The notes under the pieces are model-generated. The model saw nothing but the letters and a program-made list of their open reading frames with translations. It did not search any database and was not told the origin of the DNA. A DNA stretch of 6,078 nt from Verrucomicrobiales bacterium (GTDB taxonomy: Bacteria > Verrucomicrobiota > Verrucomicrobiia > Verrucomicrobiales > Verrucomicrobiaceae), in assembly GCA_003453085.1 (NCBI GenBank), contig DMMK01000149.1, positions 1-6,078 of the forward strand, in the 5' to 3' direction. Below, piece after piece: positions 1 through 6,078 of this stretch (the first letter of the stretch is position 1; each line of letters begins with the position of its first letter). A program made the translations under genes and the position numbers.

Positions 1-1638
1 GGGTGCATCCGGCGCATCCTTCAACCAGCGGGCGAAGTCGCCCTGATTCATCAGCTCGCGCCGGCCCACGTAGGTGACTCCATCTTTGGTTAGGCCGCGC
101 AGCCCCTGGCCAGGGATGGACTGAAACTCCTGCAACTCACCCGGCTCGATCCCCTGCTCCTTGGCATGTCGTGTGATGGCATGGGCGATGGGATGATTGG
201 AATTGGCATCCAGCGTCACGCACAGGCGCAACACGTCTTTTTCCCGACCCGGAGGAAAGCTTTCCACGAGGGCCACCTTCAAATTGCCTTCCGTCAGCGT
301 GCCAGTTTTATCCATGGCAATGACGTCCACCTCGGCCAGTTTTTCGATGGCAGCCCCGCCGCGAAACAAAATGCCGCGCCTGGCTCCCCAGGCGATGGCC
401 GCCAAGATGGCGGAGGGAATGGAAAGCACGAGGGCGCAGGGGCTCATGACCACCAGCAGCGTCATGGCACGGTAGAAAGCCGATTTTGAGACCTCCGTAT
501 TTTCAAAAGGAGGTATGCCCAAGGCAAGCCACCAAACCAAAAACATGGTCGCTACGGTTGCGAGGGTGAGCAGTGTGTAGTTGGTGCCAAAGCGATCCGT
601 GAAACGCTGACTGGGAGCCCGCAGATGCTGGGCGGTCTGGATCATGGTGATGATCTTCGCCAAGGCGCTTTGGGTGGCGAGACGGTCCACACGCATCTGG
701 ATGAGACCCCAGAGATTCAGGGTCCCCCCGAAGACTTCGGCCCCGACACCTTTGTCTATCGGCACAGCCTCACCCGTGAGGGTGGATTCATCGGCGGCAG
801 ACTCCCCTAGTGTGATGGTACCATCCACGGGAAAAAGCTCCGCCGGGCGAACCTGAAGGACTTCACCGATGCGCAGGGCGGAAACCGCACGCTCTTCGGT
901 TTTGCCATCGGGCAGCACCACGCGAGCATGCTTGGGAGCTGCTTTGGTCAGAGCATTGATCTCGCGATGGGTGCGGTGCAGCACGTAGTGCTCCAGAGCA
1001 CCGGAGGTGGAGAAAAGGAAGAGCAGCAAGGCCCCCTCCTCCCAGGCACCGATGGCAACAGTGCCTGCCGCTACGGAGAGCATGAGAAAGTGAACGTCCA
1101 GACGCTTCTCCTTGAGGTTTTCCCATGCATCCTTGGCGGCATCCCAGCCGCCGCTGATGAGGGCAATGCCAAACAAACTTTGCACCAACCAGGGAGGGGA
1201 GGAGAAGGCTTTTTCAGCCAATAAGCCGCCCACCAAGGCCACCCCACAGATGGCAGCCTGGATGGCCATCTCCTTCCATTCCTCCTCACTTTGGCGCTCG
1301 ATTTCCTCGGCCTCGGGCCATTCGAAGTCACGCCATTTCCAAAAACGCGGTGCTGTGATGCAGCTCGGTTTCTGCAGGGTCAGTTCGCCCTCTTTGCTCG
1401 TCAGCGTCAGACCGCTCACCGTCGCATTGGAGGTAGTGGCCAGCATTTCCGCATCCAGAGCCCGGAGAACCTCATTGAGCTGTGCCTGGAGCAACTCGGC
1501 ATCCACCTGCCCCAGCGTGGCGATCTGAACACTGCGCTCTTCGGGGTTCAGGCGGATGGCCTCCACCCCTTGCTGTTCGAGAAGGAAATCGGCCAGAGCG
1601 TCTGTCCACGAGGTGTCTAGCAAGGTCGAATCAGCCAT
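1..1638 (-). CDS. Heavy-metal translocating P1B-type ATPase, SPC (P1B-4-like) class, C-terminus off the window
   Basis: An inner-membrane pump that uses ATP to export transition-metal ions. The frame is open for 546 codons from ATG 1638 to the left edge. Seen in order: residues 1-90 form an alpha/beta region shaped like an HMA domain but with no CxxC; hydrophobic segments lie near 124-146, 150-166 and 184-218 (probably two helices). The actuator TGE is at 288-290 (STLTGEAVP). Further helices are near 354-375 and 388-420. SPC is at 399-401, the phosphorylation motif DKTGTLT at 443-449 (D443 is the acceptor), the HP of the nucleotide domain at 482-483 and a GxGxxG at 510-515. SPC in place of CPC is characteristic of P1B-4 pumps, which are linked to Co, Fe, Zn or Cd; the substrate here is inferred. 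The final nucleotide-domain part, the hinge and the last helices are missing, including the HEGxT motif that would confirm the class. No Shine-Dalgarno sequence precedes the start. The gene is divergent from the DUF1552 gene. Confidence 0.93.
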   Translation of the reverse strand, partial: MADSTLLDTSWTDALADFLLEQQGVEAIRLNPEERSVQIATLGQVDAELLQAQLNEVLRALDAEMLATTSNATVSGLTLTSKEGELTLQKPSCITAPRFWKWRDFEWPEAEEIERQSEEEWKEMAIQAAICGVALVGGLLAEKAFSSPPWLVQSLFGIALISGGWDAAKDAWENLKEKRLDVHFLMLSVAAGTVAIGAWEEGALLLFLFSTSGALEHYVLHRTHREINALTKAAPKHARVVLPDGKTEERAVSALRIGEVLQVRPAELFPVDGTITLGESAADESTLTGEAVPIDKGVGAEVFGGTLNLWGLIQMRVDRLATQSALAKIITMIQTAQHLRAPSQRFTDRFGTNYTLLTLATVATMFLVWWLALGIPPFENTEVSKSAFYRAMTLLVVMSPCALVLSIPSAILAAIAWGARRGILFRGGAAIEKLAEVDVIAMDKTGTLTEGNLKVALVESFPPGREKDVLRLCVTLDANSNHPIAHAITRHAKEQGIEPGELQEFQSIPGQGLRGLTKDGVTYVGRRELMNQGDFARWLKDAPDAP

Positions 1639-1731
1639 GTACTGGAAAATACGCGGGATCGGGCGTATTGCTATGTGCCTTATTGGCCGAAAACTTGCGC
1701 CCTTTTGCGACGTAGTATCTGTATCCCCCCA
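1639..1731. promoter_or_regulatory. Divergent intergenic region between the metal ATPase and the DUF1552 gene
   Basis: These 93 bp must carry the promoters of both flanking genes, unless transcription starts inside the coding regions. No convincing sigma-70 -35/-10 pair was found in either direction. A TAGTAT at 1713-1718 is a weak -10 candidate for the plus-strand gene but has no properly spaced -35. The clearest structure is the inverted repeat at 1648-1669, listed separately. Neither start codon has a purine-rich Shine-Dalgarno sequence upstream. Confidence 0.5.
1648..1669. repeat. Perfect 7-bp inverted repeat with 8-bp spacer (possible operator or leader hairpin)
   Basis: The left arm AATACGC (1648-1654) and right arm GCGTATT (1663-1669) are exact reverse complements around an 8-base spacer, GGGATCGG. 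The repeat ends 9 bases before the ATPase start codon, where a ribosome-binding site would normally sit. It could be a binding site for a dimeric, perhaps metal-responsive, repressor, or an RNA hairpin in the ATPase leader. The symmetry is seen directly; the role is inferred. No regulator gene is adjacent. Confidence 0.45.
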
Positions 1732-3069
1732 ATGAAAAGTTCTTCCCAGTTCTCCCGCCGCCAATTTCTGCATGGCGCTGGCATCATGCTCGGCCTACCG
1801 TGGTTTGAGTCGGTGTCGTCCTTTGGCGCTCCGGTGGTCAAAGGCACGCCACAGGCCCCCCGGCGTCTGGGCATCTGCTTTTTCGGCAATGGGGTGAACC
1901 CGCATCATTGGGGTGCTTCGAACAGCCCCGGCGGCCTAGAGTTTCTGCAAACGCTGAAGCCTCTGGAGCCCGTAAAGAACAAGGTGATGGTCTTCAAGGG
2001 ACTGTGGAATCCCTCCACAGTGGCAGGCCCAGGTGGCCACTACCCGAAGATGAACATCCTTTCCGGCCTGAAGGTGAAGCAAACCACCACGGACGTGGAA
2101 GTGGGGCTGACCATGGATCAGATCATCGCCAACAAGATCGGCCAGCAAACGCCTGTGGCCAGCCTGGCCATCGGCACAGAGGGGCCCAAGTACAGCACCG
2201 ACAGCGGGTACACTTCCCTTTATTCAGCCTACCTTTCCTGGAGCAGCCCGACCACGCCTGCACCGAAGGAAATCTATCCGCAGCAGGCCTTTGACCAACT
2301 CTTTGACGACGGCAGCAAACGCGCCCGTGACAAGAGCGTGCTGGATCTAGTGATGCAGGACGCCAGTAGCCTGCGGGGCAAGCTGAGCCGACGCGATGGC
2401 CAGAAGCTGGACGAGTACCTCACCTCCGTCCGTGATCTGGAACAGCGCATTGCGCGCTCTGAAAAACTCAGCACAGCGGAGGCCACAACCCGTGGCTGGC
2501 AGCCCAGCGTGAAGACTTCCTGGCTGGCCCGTCCGGCCTCCGGCATCCCAGCCCAGCAGGAAGAGCATGTGAAACTCATGCTCGATATCATGGTGCTTGC
2601 CTTCCAGATGGATCGCACCCGTGTGGTAACGAACATGCTGACGAATGACCTTTCCAACATGAACTTTGGCTTCTTAGGGGTAAAAGGCGGTCAGCATGAG
2701 CTGTCTCACCATGCCAATGATGCCGACCGTCTAACCTCCTACCAGAAGGGCAACGAATACATGGTGAAGGTATGGTCCGAGGCCCTACAGAAGATGGAAG
2801 CGACCAACGAAGGCGAGCGCACGCTGCTGGACAACAGCATGATCATGCTGACATCCAGCCTTTACGATGGCAATGCCCACGACTCCACCCAGCTTCCCCT
2901 CCTCCTCGCCGGTGGTGGCGGGGGCACCCTGCGCGGAGGCCGTTACTTCGATTACAGCAAGGACCCGAACCGCAAGCTCTGCCGTCTGCACCTGGCCATG
3001 ATGGAACGCATGGGCGTGAAGACGGACCACTTTGGCGATGCGGACAATCCGCTGCCTGATCTGGTGTGA
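1732..3069 (+). CDS. DUF1552 domain-containing protein with Tat signal
   Basis: A 445-residue protein of the DUF1552 family, whose biochemical function is unknown; the family is common in Planctomycetota, Verrucomicrobiota and related groups. The N-terminus has a twin-arginine motif SRRQFL (8-13) followed by a hydrophobic stretch (about 14-24), which suggests folded export. Family-like signatures seen: ICFFGNGVNPHHW (48-60), GGHYPKMNILSG (101-112), GQHELSHHAND (320-330), LLDNSMIMLTSSLYDGNAHD (365-384) and a glycine run LLAGGGGG (391-398). Length is typical and the frame intact. The frame also runs up to an ATG at 1675, but ATG 1732 is chosen because it puts the Arg pair at residues 9-10; the upstream 19 codons look like intergenic sequence. 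DUF1552 genes usually sit beside a DUF1592/DUF1588/DUF1587/DUF1585-type cytochrome-like gene. None is present here: the gene is flanked by a divergent ATPase and a convergent oxidoreductase, so it is probably monocistronic. Confidence 0.92.
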   Translation: MKSSSQFSRRQFLHGAGIMLGLPWFESVSSFGAPVVKGTPQAPRRLGICFFGNGVNPHHWGASNSPGGLEFLQTLKPLEPVKNKVMVFKGLWNPSTVAGPGGHYPKMNILSGLKVKQTTTDVEVGLTMDQIIANKIGQQTPVASLAIGTEGPKYSTDSGYTSLYSAYLSWSSPTTPAPKEIYPQQAFDQLFDDGSKRARDKSVLDLVMQDASSLRGKLSRRDGQKLDEYLTSVRDLEQRIARSEKLSTAEATTRGWQPSVKTSWLARPASGIPAQQEEHVKLMLDIMVLAFQMDRTRVVTNMLTNDLSNMNFGFLGVKGGQHELSHHANDADRLTSYQKGNEYMVKVWSEALQKMEATNEGERTLLDNSMIMLTSSLYDGNAHDSTQLPLLLAGGGGGTLRGGRYFDYSKDPNRKLCRLHLAMMERMGVKTDHFGDADNPLPDLV

Positions 3070-3096
3070 TCTGGCAGCTCTGCCCGAAGGTGCGAT

Positions 3097-4533
3097 TTAT
3101 ACCCGCTGGCCTATGGTTTTGAGCTTCGCCTCGGCCTCTTTCCACTCTACCTCGTGGGGCAGGCGCTTGGAGGTGGCTGCAATCGCAGCGGTGACGCCAG
3201 CGGCTTCGCCCATGGCGACAGCATTGCCCGTGACACGGTAGCTGGCGTGGGCCACGAAGTCGCCGCTGATGCAGCGGCCTGCCATCATGAGGCCGTCCAC
3301 ATCCTTGGCAATGAGCGCACGCAGAGGGATGTCATAGGGGGTGAATTTCTTCACGCCACCGCGCTCAATGGTGAGCTGGTCATTGTCCTTCTTTGACTTC
3401 GCGTGGATGTCCACACCGAAGGTTACCCGGGCGACTCCGTCTTCATGGCGGGCTCCATTGACGAGATCGTCCTTAACCACGGTGTAGCGGCCATGGATTC
3501 GCTTGCCATCCCGCACGCCGATCTGCTCCGCCGTGGCGATGACCTGGAAACCGTCCCACACACCACCCAGCTTCCGCAGGGCACGGGTGATGGCAAAGAT
3601 CTCTTTGCGCGCACGAACGGTAGCGGCCGTGAGGGCATCGGCATCATCTGGCCGGATGCCATACTCATGGTTAGCCATGATGAGCACCACATTGTCCCGC
3701 ACATGGAAAATAGTGGGCATGCCATAGGAGGGATCAATGCCTGCCTTTTGAATGTCGGCCTTGAAGTTTTTGGTGGCCTCCACATGCCATTTCAGGTCAC
3801 CTTCATAAAAAGAGATGTACTTCTGCATCTGCGTGACGTCCTTCACCACGGCCAGGGCATTCATGGTGAGCGGCTGGCACAGGCACTGGCTGGATTTGTC
3901 CTGCCCCATGTCCCCCAGATCCCAGGAGCATCCGGCCAGGGCACCGAGCACACCATCGCCCGTCGTATCAATGAACACAGGAGCACGCCAGGCCTCACGA
4001 CCCGAGGGAGATTCCGTGATGACGGTGGTGAGGCGCTTGCCCTCTTTGTAGGCGGCCACGGCGCGTGTTTGCAGGCGGAATTTCACCCCGGCCTCCACAC
4101 AGAGATCCTCCAGCAACAGCTTCATTTCATCAGGCTCATAAACAAAGCGGCCGTTGTCGCTGCCGCGTCGGGCACCACGCTCATCCAGCTTGGCGATGAT
4201 CTCGCGAGTGAGGCCTGGTTTATCAAAGTCAAAGATCCAGGTCAGCAACCCGGCGGTCCACACACCGCCCAGGCAACCATGCACCTCAAACAAACGCACC
4301 TTTGCACCCGCACGCGCCGCCGTGATGGCAGCCGCCACGCCCGCTGGGCCGGCTCCGCAGACGATGACATCTGCATCCTGTACACAGGCCAGATCATGCC
4401 CCGGCTCCGCAAAGAGTGAAGGGTCCCCCTGCGCTCCTACCGTAGCAGCCTGGGCCAGTGCGGGAGCCGCAAGAACACCTCCCAAAGCAGTTTGAAAAAA
4501 GTGGCGGCGGTTGAGGTCAGTCTTGGCAGGCAT
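3097..4533 (-). CDS. FAD-dependent oxidoreductase (FAD_oxidored type) with Tat signal
   Basis: A 478-residue flavoprotein, probably exported folded. The N-terminus carries a twin-arginine motif NRRHFFQ (8-14) and an Ala-rich hydrophobic segment ending near ALAQA (25-29), a plausible cleavage region. A Rossmann FAD site follows: VIVCGAGPAG (56-65), with E83 at the end of the second strand as the likely ribose ligand, then CLGGVWTAGLL (87-97). The C-terminal FAD-contact region is MMAGRCIS (416-423), HASYRV (429-434) and GEAAG (442-446), a pattern typical of the FAD_oxidored (GG-doublet) family, which is numerous in Planctomycetota and Verrucomicrobiota. The substrate cannot be told. The same frame stays open to 4911, but that extension would run into the opposite-strand regulator gene and would bury the Tat signal, so ATG 4533 is chosen. 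No Shine-Dalgarno sequence is visible. The gene is convergent with the DUF1552 gene (27-bp gap) and divergent from the WYL regulator. Confidence 0.92.
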   Translation of the reverse strand: MPAKTDLNRRHFFQTALGGVLAAPALAQAATVGAQGDPSLFAEPGHDLACVQDADVIVCGAGPAGVAAAITAARAGAKVRLFEVHGCLGGVWTAGLLTWIFDFDKPGLTREIIAKLDERGARRGSDNGRFVYEPDEMKLLLEDLCVEAGVKFRLQTRAVAAYKEGKRLTTVITESPSGREAWRAPVFIDTTGDGVLGALAGCSWDLGDMGQDKSSQCLCQPLTMNALAVVKDVTQMQKYISFYEGDLKWHVEATKNFKADIQKAGIDPSYGMPTIFHVRDNVVLIMANHEYGIRPDDADALTAATVRARKEIFAITRALRKLGGVWDGFQVIATAEQIGVRDGKRIHGRYTVVKDDLVNGARHEDGVARVTFGVDIHAKSKKDNDQLTIERGGVKKFTPYDIPLRALIAKDVDGLMMAGRCISGDFVAHASYRVTGNAVAMGEAAGVTAAIAATSKRLPHEVEWKEAEAKLKTIGQRV

Positions 4534-4689
4534 GGCAAATAAATACTGAGCCAAAACGGGGGCTCTTGCCAAGAACGATTGAGGGCAAACCAGACACCTT
4601 GTCCAACGGGCCAGAGAATTGCAGTGTTCTATTCGCCCCTTGTGCGATGAAAAATCTGCGGCCAGTTTCAGGGCTCGTCTCCCCACTTC
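4534..4689. promoter_or_regulatory. Divergent intergenic region between the FAD oxidoreductase and the WYL regulator
   Basis: These 156 bp should hold the promoters of both divergent genes. No well-spaced sigma-70 promoter was recognised. A short inverted repeat, GACA-CCT-TGTC, lies at 4593-4603; its half-sites resemble those of the palindrome at 5659-5682, but the spacer is 3 rather than 6 bases, so it is at best a weak related site. Another short inverted pair, TTGCC (4566-4570) and GGCAA (4584-4588), is within what chance would give. The divergent layout would allow the regulator to act on both genes; this is inferred. Confidence 0.45.
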
Positions 4690-5634
4690 ATGAATCGCAT
4701 TGACCGCCTCACGGGCATGATCCTGCTGCTGCAAAGCCACCGTGTGATCACGGCGGAGCAGATTGCCGAACACTACGAAATGAGCGTGCGTACGGTGTAC
4801 CGGGATCTCGCGGCACTGGGTGAGGCAGGGGTACCCATCGTGGCAGAGGCGGGGGTGGGGTACAGTCTCATGCGTGGTTATCACATGCCACCCGTGATGT
4901 TCACGGAGCACGAGGCCAGCGCCCTCTTCATGAGCGGCGAGGTGACGGAGCAGGTGGCGGATGATTCACTGCGTGGCTCCCTGCGTTCCGCCTTGCTCAA
5001 GATACGGGCCGTCCTGCCCAAGGAACGTCAAGATCAACTGAATCGCCTCAAGAATGCGGTGGGCGTTTGGATCTCCTCGCCTCGCAAGGATGATGAACAG
5101 CGTTCCATCATGCCGCTGCAGCAGGCGGTGATCCATCGCCGCTGTGTGAGCCTGGGCTACAATGCCGGAGGGCGAGGCGAGATCACCAGCCGCACGGTGG
5201 AGCCGCTGGGCATGATGTTTTATGCGCGGGAGTGGCACTTGATCGCCTACTGCCGTCTGCGAAGTGATTTTCGCGATTTTCGGCTAGACCGAATGGTGCG
5301 CTGGGAAGTGCTGACCGAAGGCTTCCAGGGGCATGAGGGCTTCTCTGTGAAGACCTTTCTTGCTAACACTCTGGACGAGCATGAGATCATACCGACCACC
5401 GTGCTCTTTAGCCCCGCCATCATGGACCGGGTGCGGCGTGAGATGCCCTGCACGTGTGCCCCAGAACAGGTGCAGCCCGATGGGCGGACGCGGATCGAGC
5501 TCCTGGCTTGGTCTAAGGAATGGCTGCTCGGCTGGCTCATGAGCCTCGGCCCAGAGGCCGTGGTGGAGCATCCGCCCGCGATGCGGCAGCAGATGCGCGA
5601 GGCGGCGCTGAAGATGGCGGCCTTGCATGCCTGA
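4690..5634 (+). CDS. YafY-type HTH transcriptional regulator with WYL domain
   Basis: A 314-residue cytoplasmic DNA-binding regulator of full family length. Seen in order: a DeoR/HTH_11-type winged helix at about 5-64, with the recognition-helix segment MSVRTVYRDLAALGEAG (31-47) and wing PIVAEAGVGYSLMRGY (49-64); a linker; a WYL domain at about 140-210 with REWHLIAYCRLRSDFRDFRL (180-199) and LDRMVRW; and a C-terminal WCX-like segment with WLLGWLMSLGPEAVVEHP (278-295). The WYL triad reads W182-H183-L184, a Tyr-to-His change. WYL domains are thought to sense ligands, including nucleic-acid or nucleotide ligands in some members; the ligand here is unknown. Such regulators often sit next to the genes they control. 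Here a VOC gene follows on the same strand 111 bp downstream with a palindrome in between, and the FAD oxidoreductase is divergent upstream. ATG 4690 puts the HTH at the normal position; no Shine-Dalgarno sequence is visible. Confidence 0.93.
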   Translation: MNRIDRLTGMILLLQSHRVITAEQIAEHYEMSVRTVYRDLAALGEAGVPIVAEAGVGYSLMRGYHMPPVMFTEHEASALFMSGEVTEQVADDSLRGSLRSALLKIRAVLPKERQDQLNRLKNAVGVWISSPRKDDEQRSIMPLQQAVIHRRCVSLGYNAGGRGEITSRTVEPLGMMFYAREWHLIAYCRLRSDFRDFRLDRMVRWEVLTEGFQGHEGFSVKTFLANTLDEHEIIPTTVLFSPAIMDRVRREMPCTCAPEQVQPDGRTRIELLAWSKEWLLGWLMSLGPEAVVEHPPAMRQQMREAALKMAALHA

Positions 5635-5658
5635 AGTTTTTTTGCCCCTTCGAAATCA

Positions 5659-5682
5659 CTGCTGACATAGGGTTGTCAGTAG
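5659..5682. promoter_or_regulatory. Inverted repeat, candidate operator upstream of the VOC gene
   Basis: A perfect core, CTGACA (5662-5667) and TGTCAG (5674-5679), is separated by the 6 bases TAGGGT. Extending outward gives 9-base arms, CTGCTGACA and TGTCAGTAG, matching at 8 of 9 positions. It begins 24 bases after the WYL regulator's stop codon and ends 63 bases before the VOC start codon. The left arm also resembles a -35 box (5 of 6 to TTGACA), but no properly spaced -10 was found. Position and symmetry suggest a dimeric regulator's operator, with the neighbouring WYL protein the obvious candidate; this is inferred. Confidence 0.55.
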
Positions 5683-5745
5683 CCCCTGCTTTCATGCGTG
5701 TGTCCTGCAAAAACAGCAGGCGTGAACTCCAATCCCACACACATC

Positions 5746-6078
5746 ATGAAAAACAACGCCATCAACTGGTTCGAAATCTTCGTCGCCGACCTTAGCCGCG
5801 CCCGCGCTTTTTACGAAACCATCCTGAACACCAAGCTCCAAGACGCCGGCATGGACTGCTGCGAAATGGCCATCTTCCCCTATGACAACACGCAGGGCAT
5901 CGGCGGTGCCCTGACCAAAATGGAAGGCTGCAATCCCGGCCCTGGTGGCTCCATGGTTTACCTCAATGTCGAGGGCGACCTCGACGGCGTGCTATCACGC
6001 ATCGCCGCTGCGGGTGGCAAGGTGATCCGCGACCGTTTTGCCATCCCTCCCCACGGTTTCATTGGCATCATTGAAGAC
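5746..6078 (+). CDS. VOC family (glyoxalase-fold) protein, C-terminus off the window
   Basis: The frame is open for 111 codons from ATG 5746 to the right edge. The start INWFEIFVADLSRARAFYE (6-24) is the characteristic first strand and helix of small VOC proteins of the lactoylglutathione-lyase-related kind (COG3324-like). It is followed by GIGGALTKMEG (51-61), a second beta-alpha module MVYLNVEGDLDGVLSRIAAAGGKVI (70-94), and the end-of-domain pattern PPHGFIGIIED (101-111). Such proteins are usually about 120-130 residues, so roughly 10-20 residues are missing. Members include metal-dependent lyases, dioxygenases and binding proteins of unknown activity; no specific reaction can be assigned, though the WFE glutamate (residue 10) sits where a metal ligand is often found. 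The gene is probably controlled from the 111-bp gap behind the WYL regulator. No Shine-Dalgarno sequence lies within the usual distance. Confidence 0.9.
   Translation, partial: MKNNAINWFEIFVADLSRARAFYETILNTKLQDAGMDCCEMAIFPYDNTQGIGGALTKMEGCNPGPGGSMVYLNVEGDLDGVLSRIAAAGGKVIRDRFAIPPHGFIGIIED

Noticed and set aside
1112..1528. A 138-codon plus-strand open frame and several smaller ones in 166-1715
   Set aside because: All are antisense to the P-type ATPase, which has continuous family motifs over this whole stretch.
1675..1731. Upstream ATG for the DUF1552 protein
   Set aside because: It would place 19 residues before the Tat motif region and has no ribosome-binding site; ATG 1732 gives a normal Tat N-terminus.
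3073..3084. Small hairpin GGCA-GCTC-TGCC between the convergent genes as a terminator
   Set aside because: The stem is only 4 bp and no T-tract follows on either strand, so it cannot be supported as an intrinsic terminator.
3403..4419. A 338-codon open frame on the plus strand
   Set aside because: It lies wholly opposite the FAD oxidoreductase gene, whose protein has clear family motifs. The antisense product shows no recognisable domain and is a typical by-product of GC-rich coding DNA.
4534..4911. N-terminal extension of the FAD oxidoreductase frame up to an ATG at 4911
   Set aside because: The 126 extra codons run through the intergenic region and into the opposite-strand WYL gene, look unlike protein, and would put the Tat signal in the middle of the chain.
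5637..5643. Run of seven T after the WYL regulator stop codon as an intrinsic terminator
   Set aside because: The preceding bases form at best a 3-bp stem (GGC/GCC at 5616-5618 and 5629-5631), too weak for a confident terminator call.

Overview
The window holds five protein genes on both strands, two of them cut by the window edges. No rRNA, tRNA, CRISPR array, insertion sequence or other mobile element was seen. The DNA is moderately GC-rich with no obvious compositional break, so it reads as ordinary chromosome. A DUF1552 protein with a Tat signal, a Tat-exported FAD_oxidored-type oxidoreductase, and the lack of Shine-Dalgarno sequences all fit the Planctomycetota-Verrucomicrobiota group. 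A Verrucomicrobiae (Prosthecobacter-like) source is my best guess. This is inferred from family content and is not proven.

Layout from left to right. (1) 1-1638, minus strand: N-terminal 546 residues of a heavy-metal P1B-type ATPase with an SPC rather than CPC membrane motif, which points to the P1B-4 (Co/Fe/Zn-type) class; its C-terminus lies off the left edge. (2) 1639-1731: a 93-bp divergent intergenic region with a perfect 7+7 bp inverted repeat just before the ATPase start. (3) 1732-3069, plus strand: a DUF1552 protein with an N-terminal twin-arginine motif. (4) 3097-4533, minus strand: a Tat-exported FAD-dependent oxidoreductase, convergent with the DUF1552 gene and separated by only 27 bp. 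(5) 4534-4689: a divergent 156-bp intergenic region. (6) 4690-5634, plus strand: a YafY-type HTH/WYL transcriptional regulator. (7) 5635-5745: a 111-bp gap with a strong inverted repeat (CTGACA-N6-TGTCAG core). (8) 5746 to the right edge, plus strand: most of a VOC (glyoxalase-fold) protein.

Functional reading. The ATPase is probably a stand-alone metal efflux pump. The DUF1552 protein and the FAD enzyme are both predicted to be exported folded, but their convergent orientation means they are not an operon. The DUF1552 gene also lacks its usual DUF1592-family partner in this window. The WYL regulator, the palindrome and the VOC gene form a plausible regulator-operator-target unit. I see nothing that amounts to a clearly new biological system. 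The best leads are the two palindromes and the isolated DUF1552 gene.
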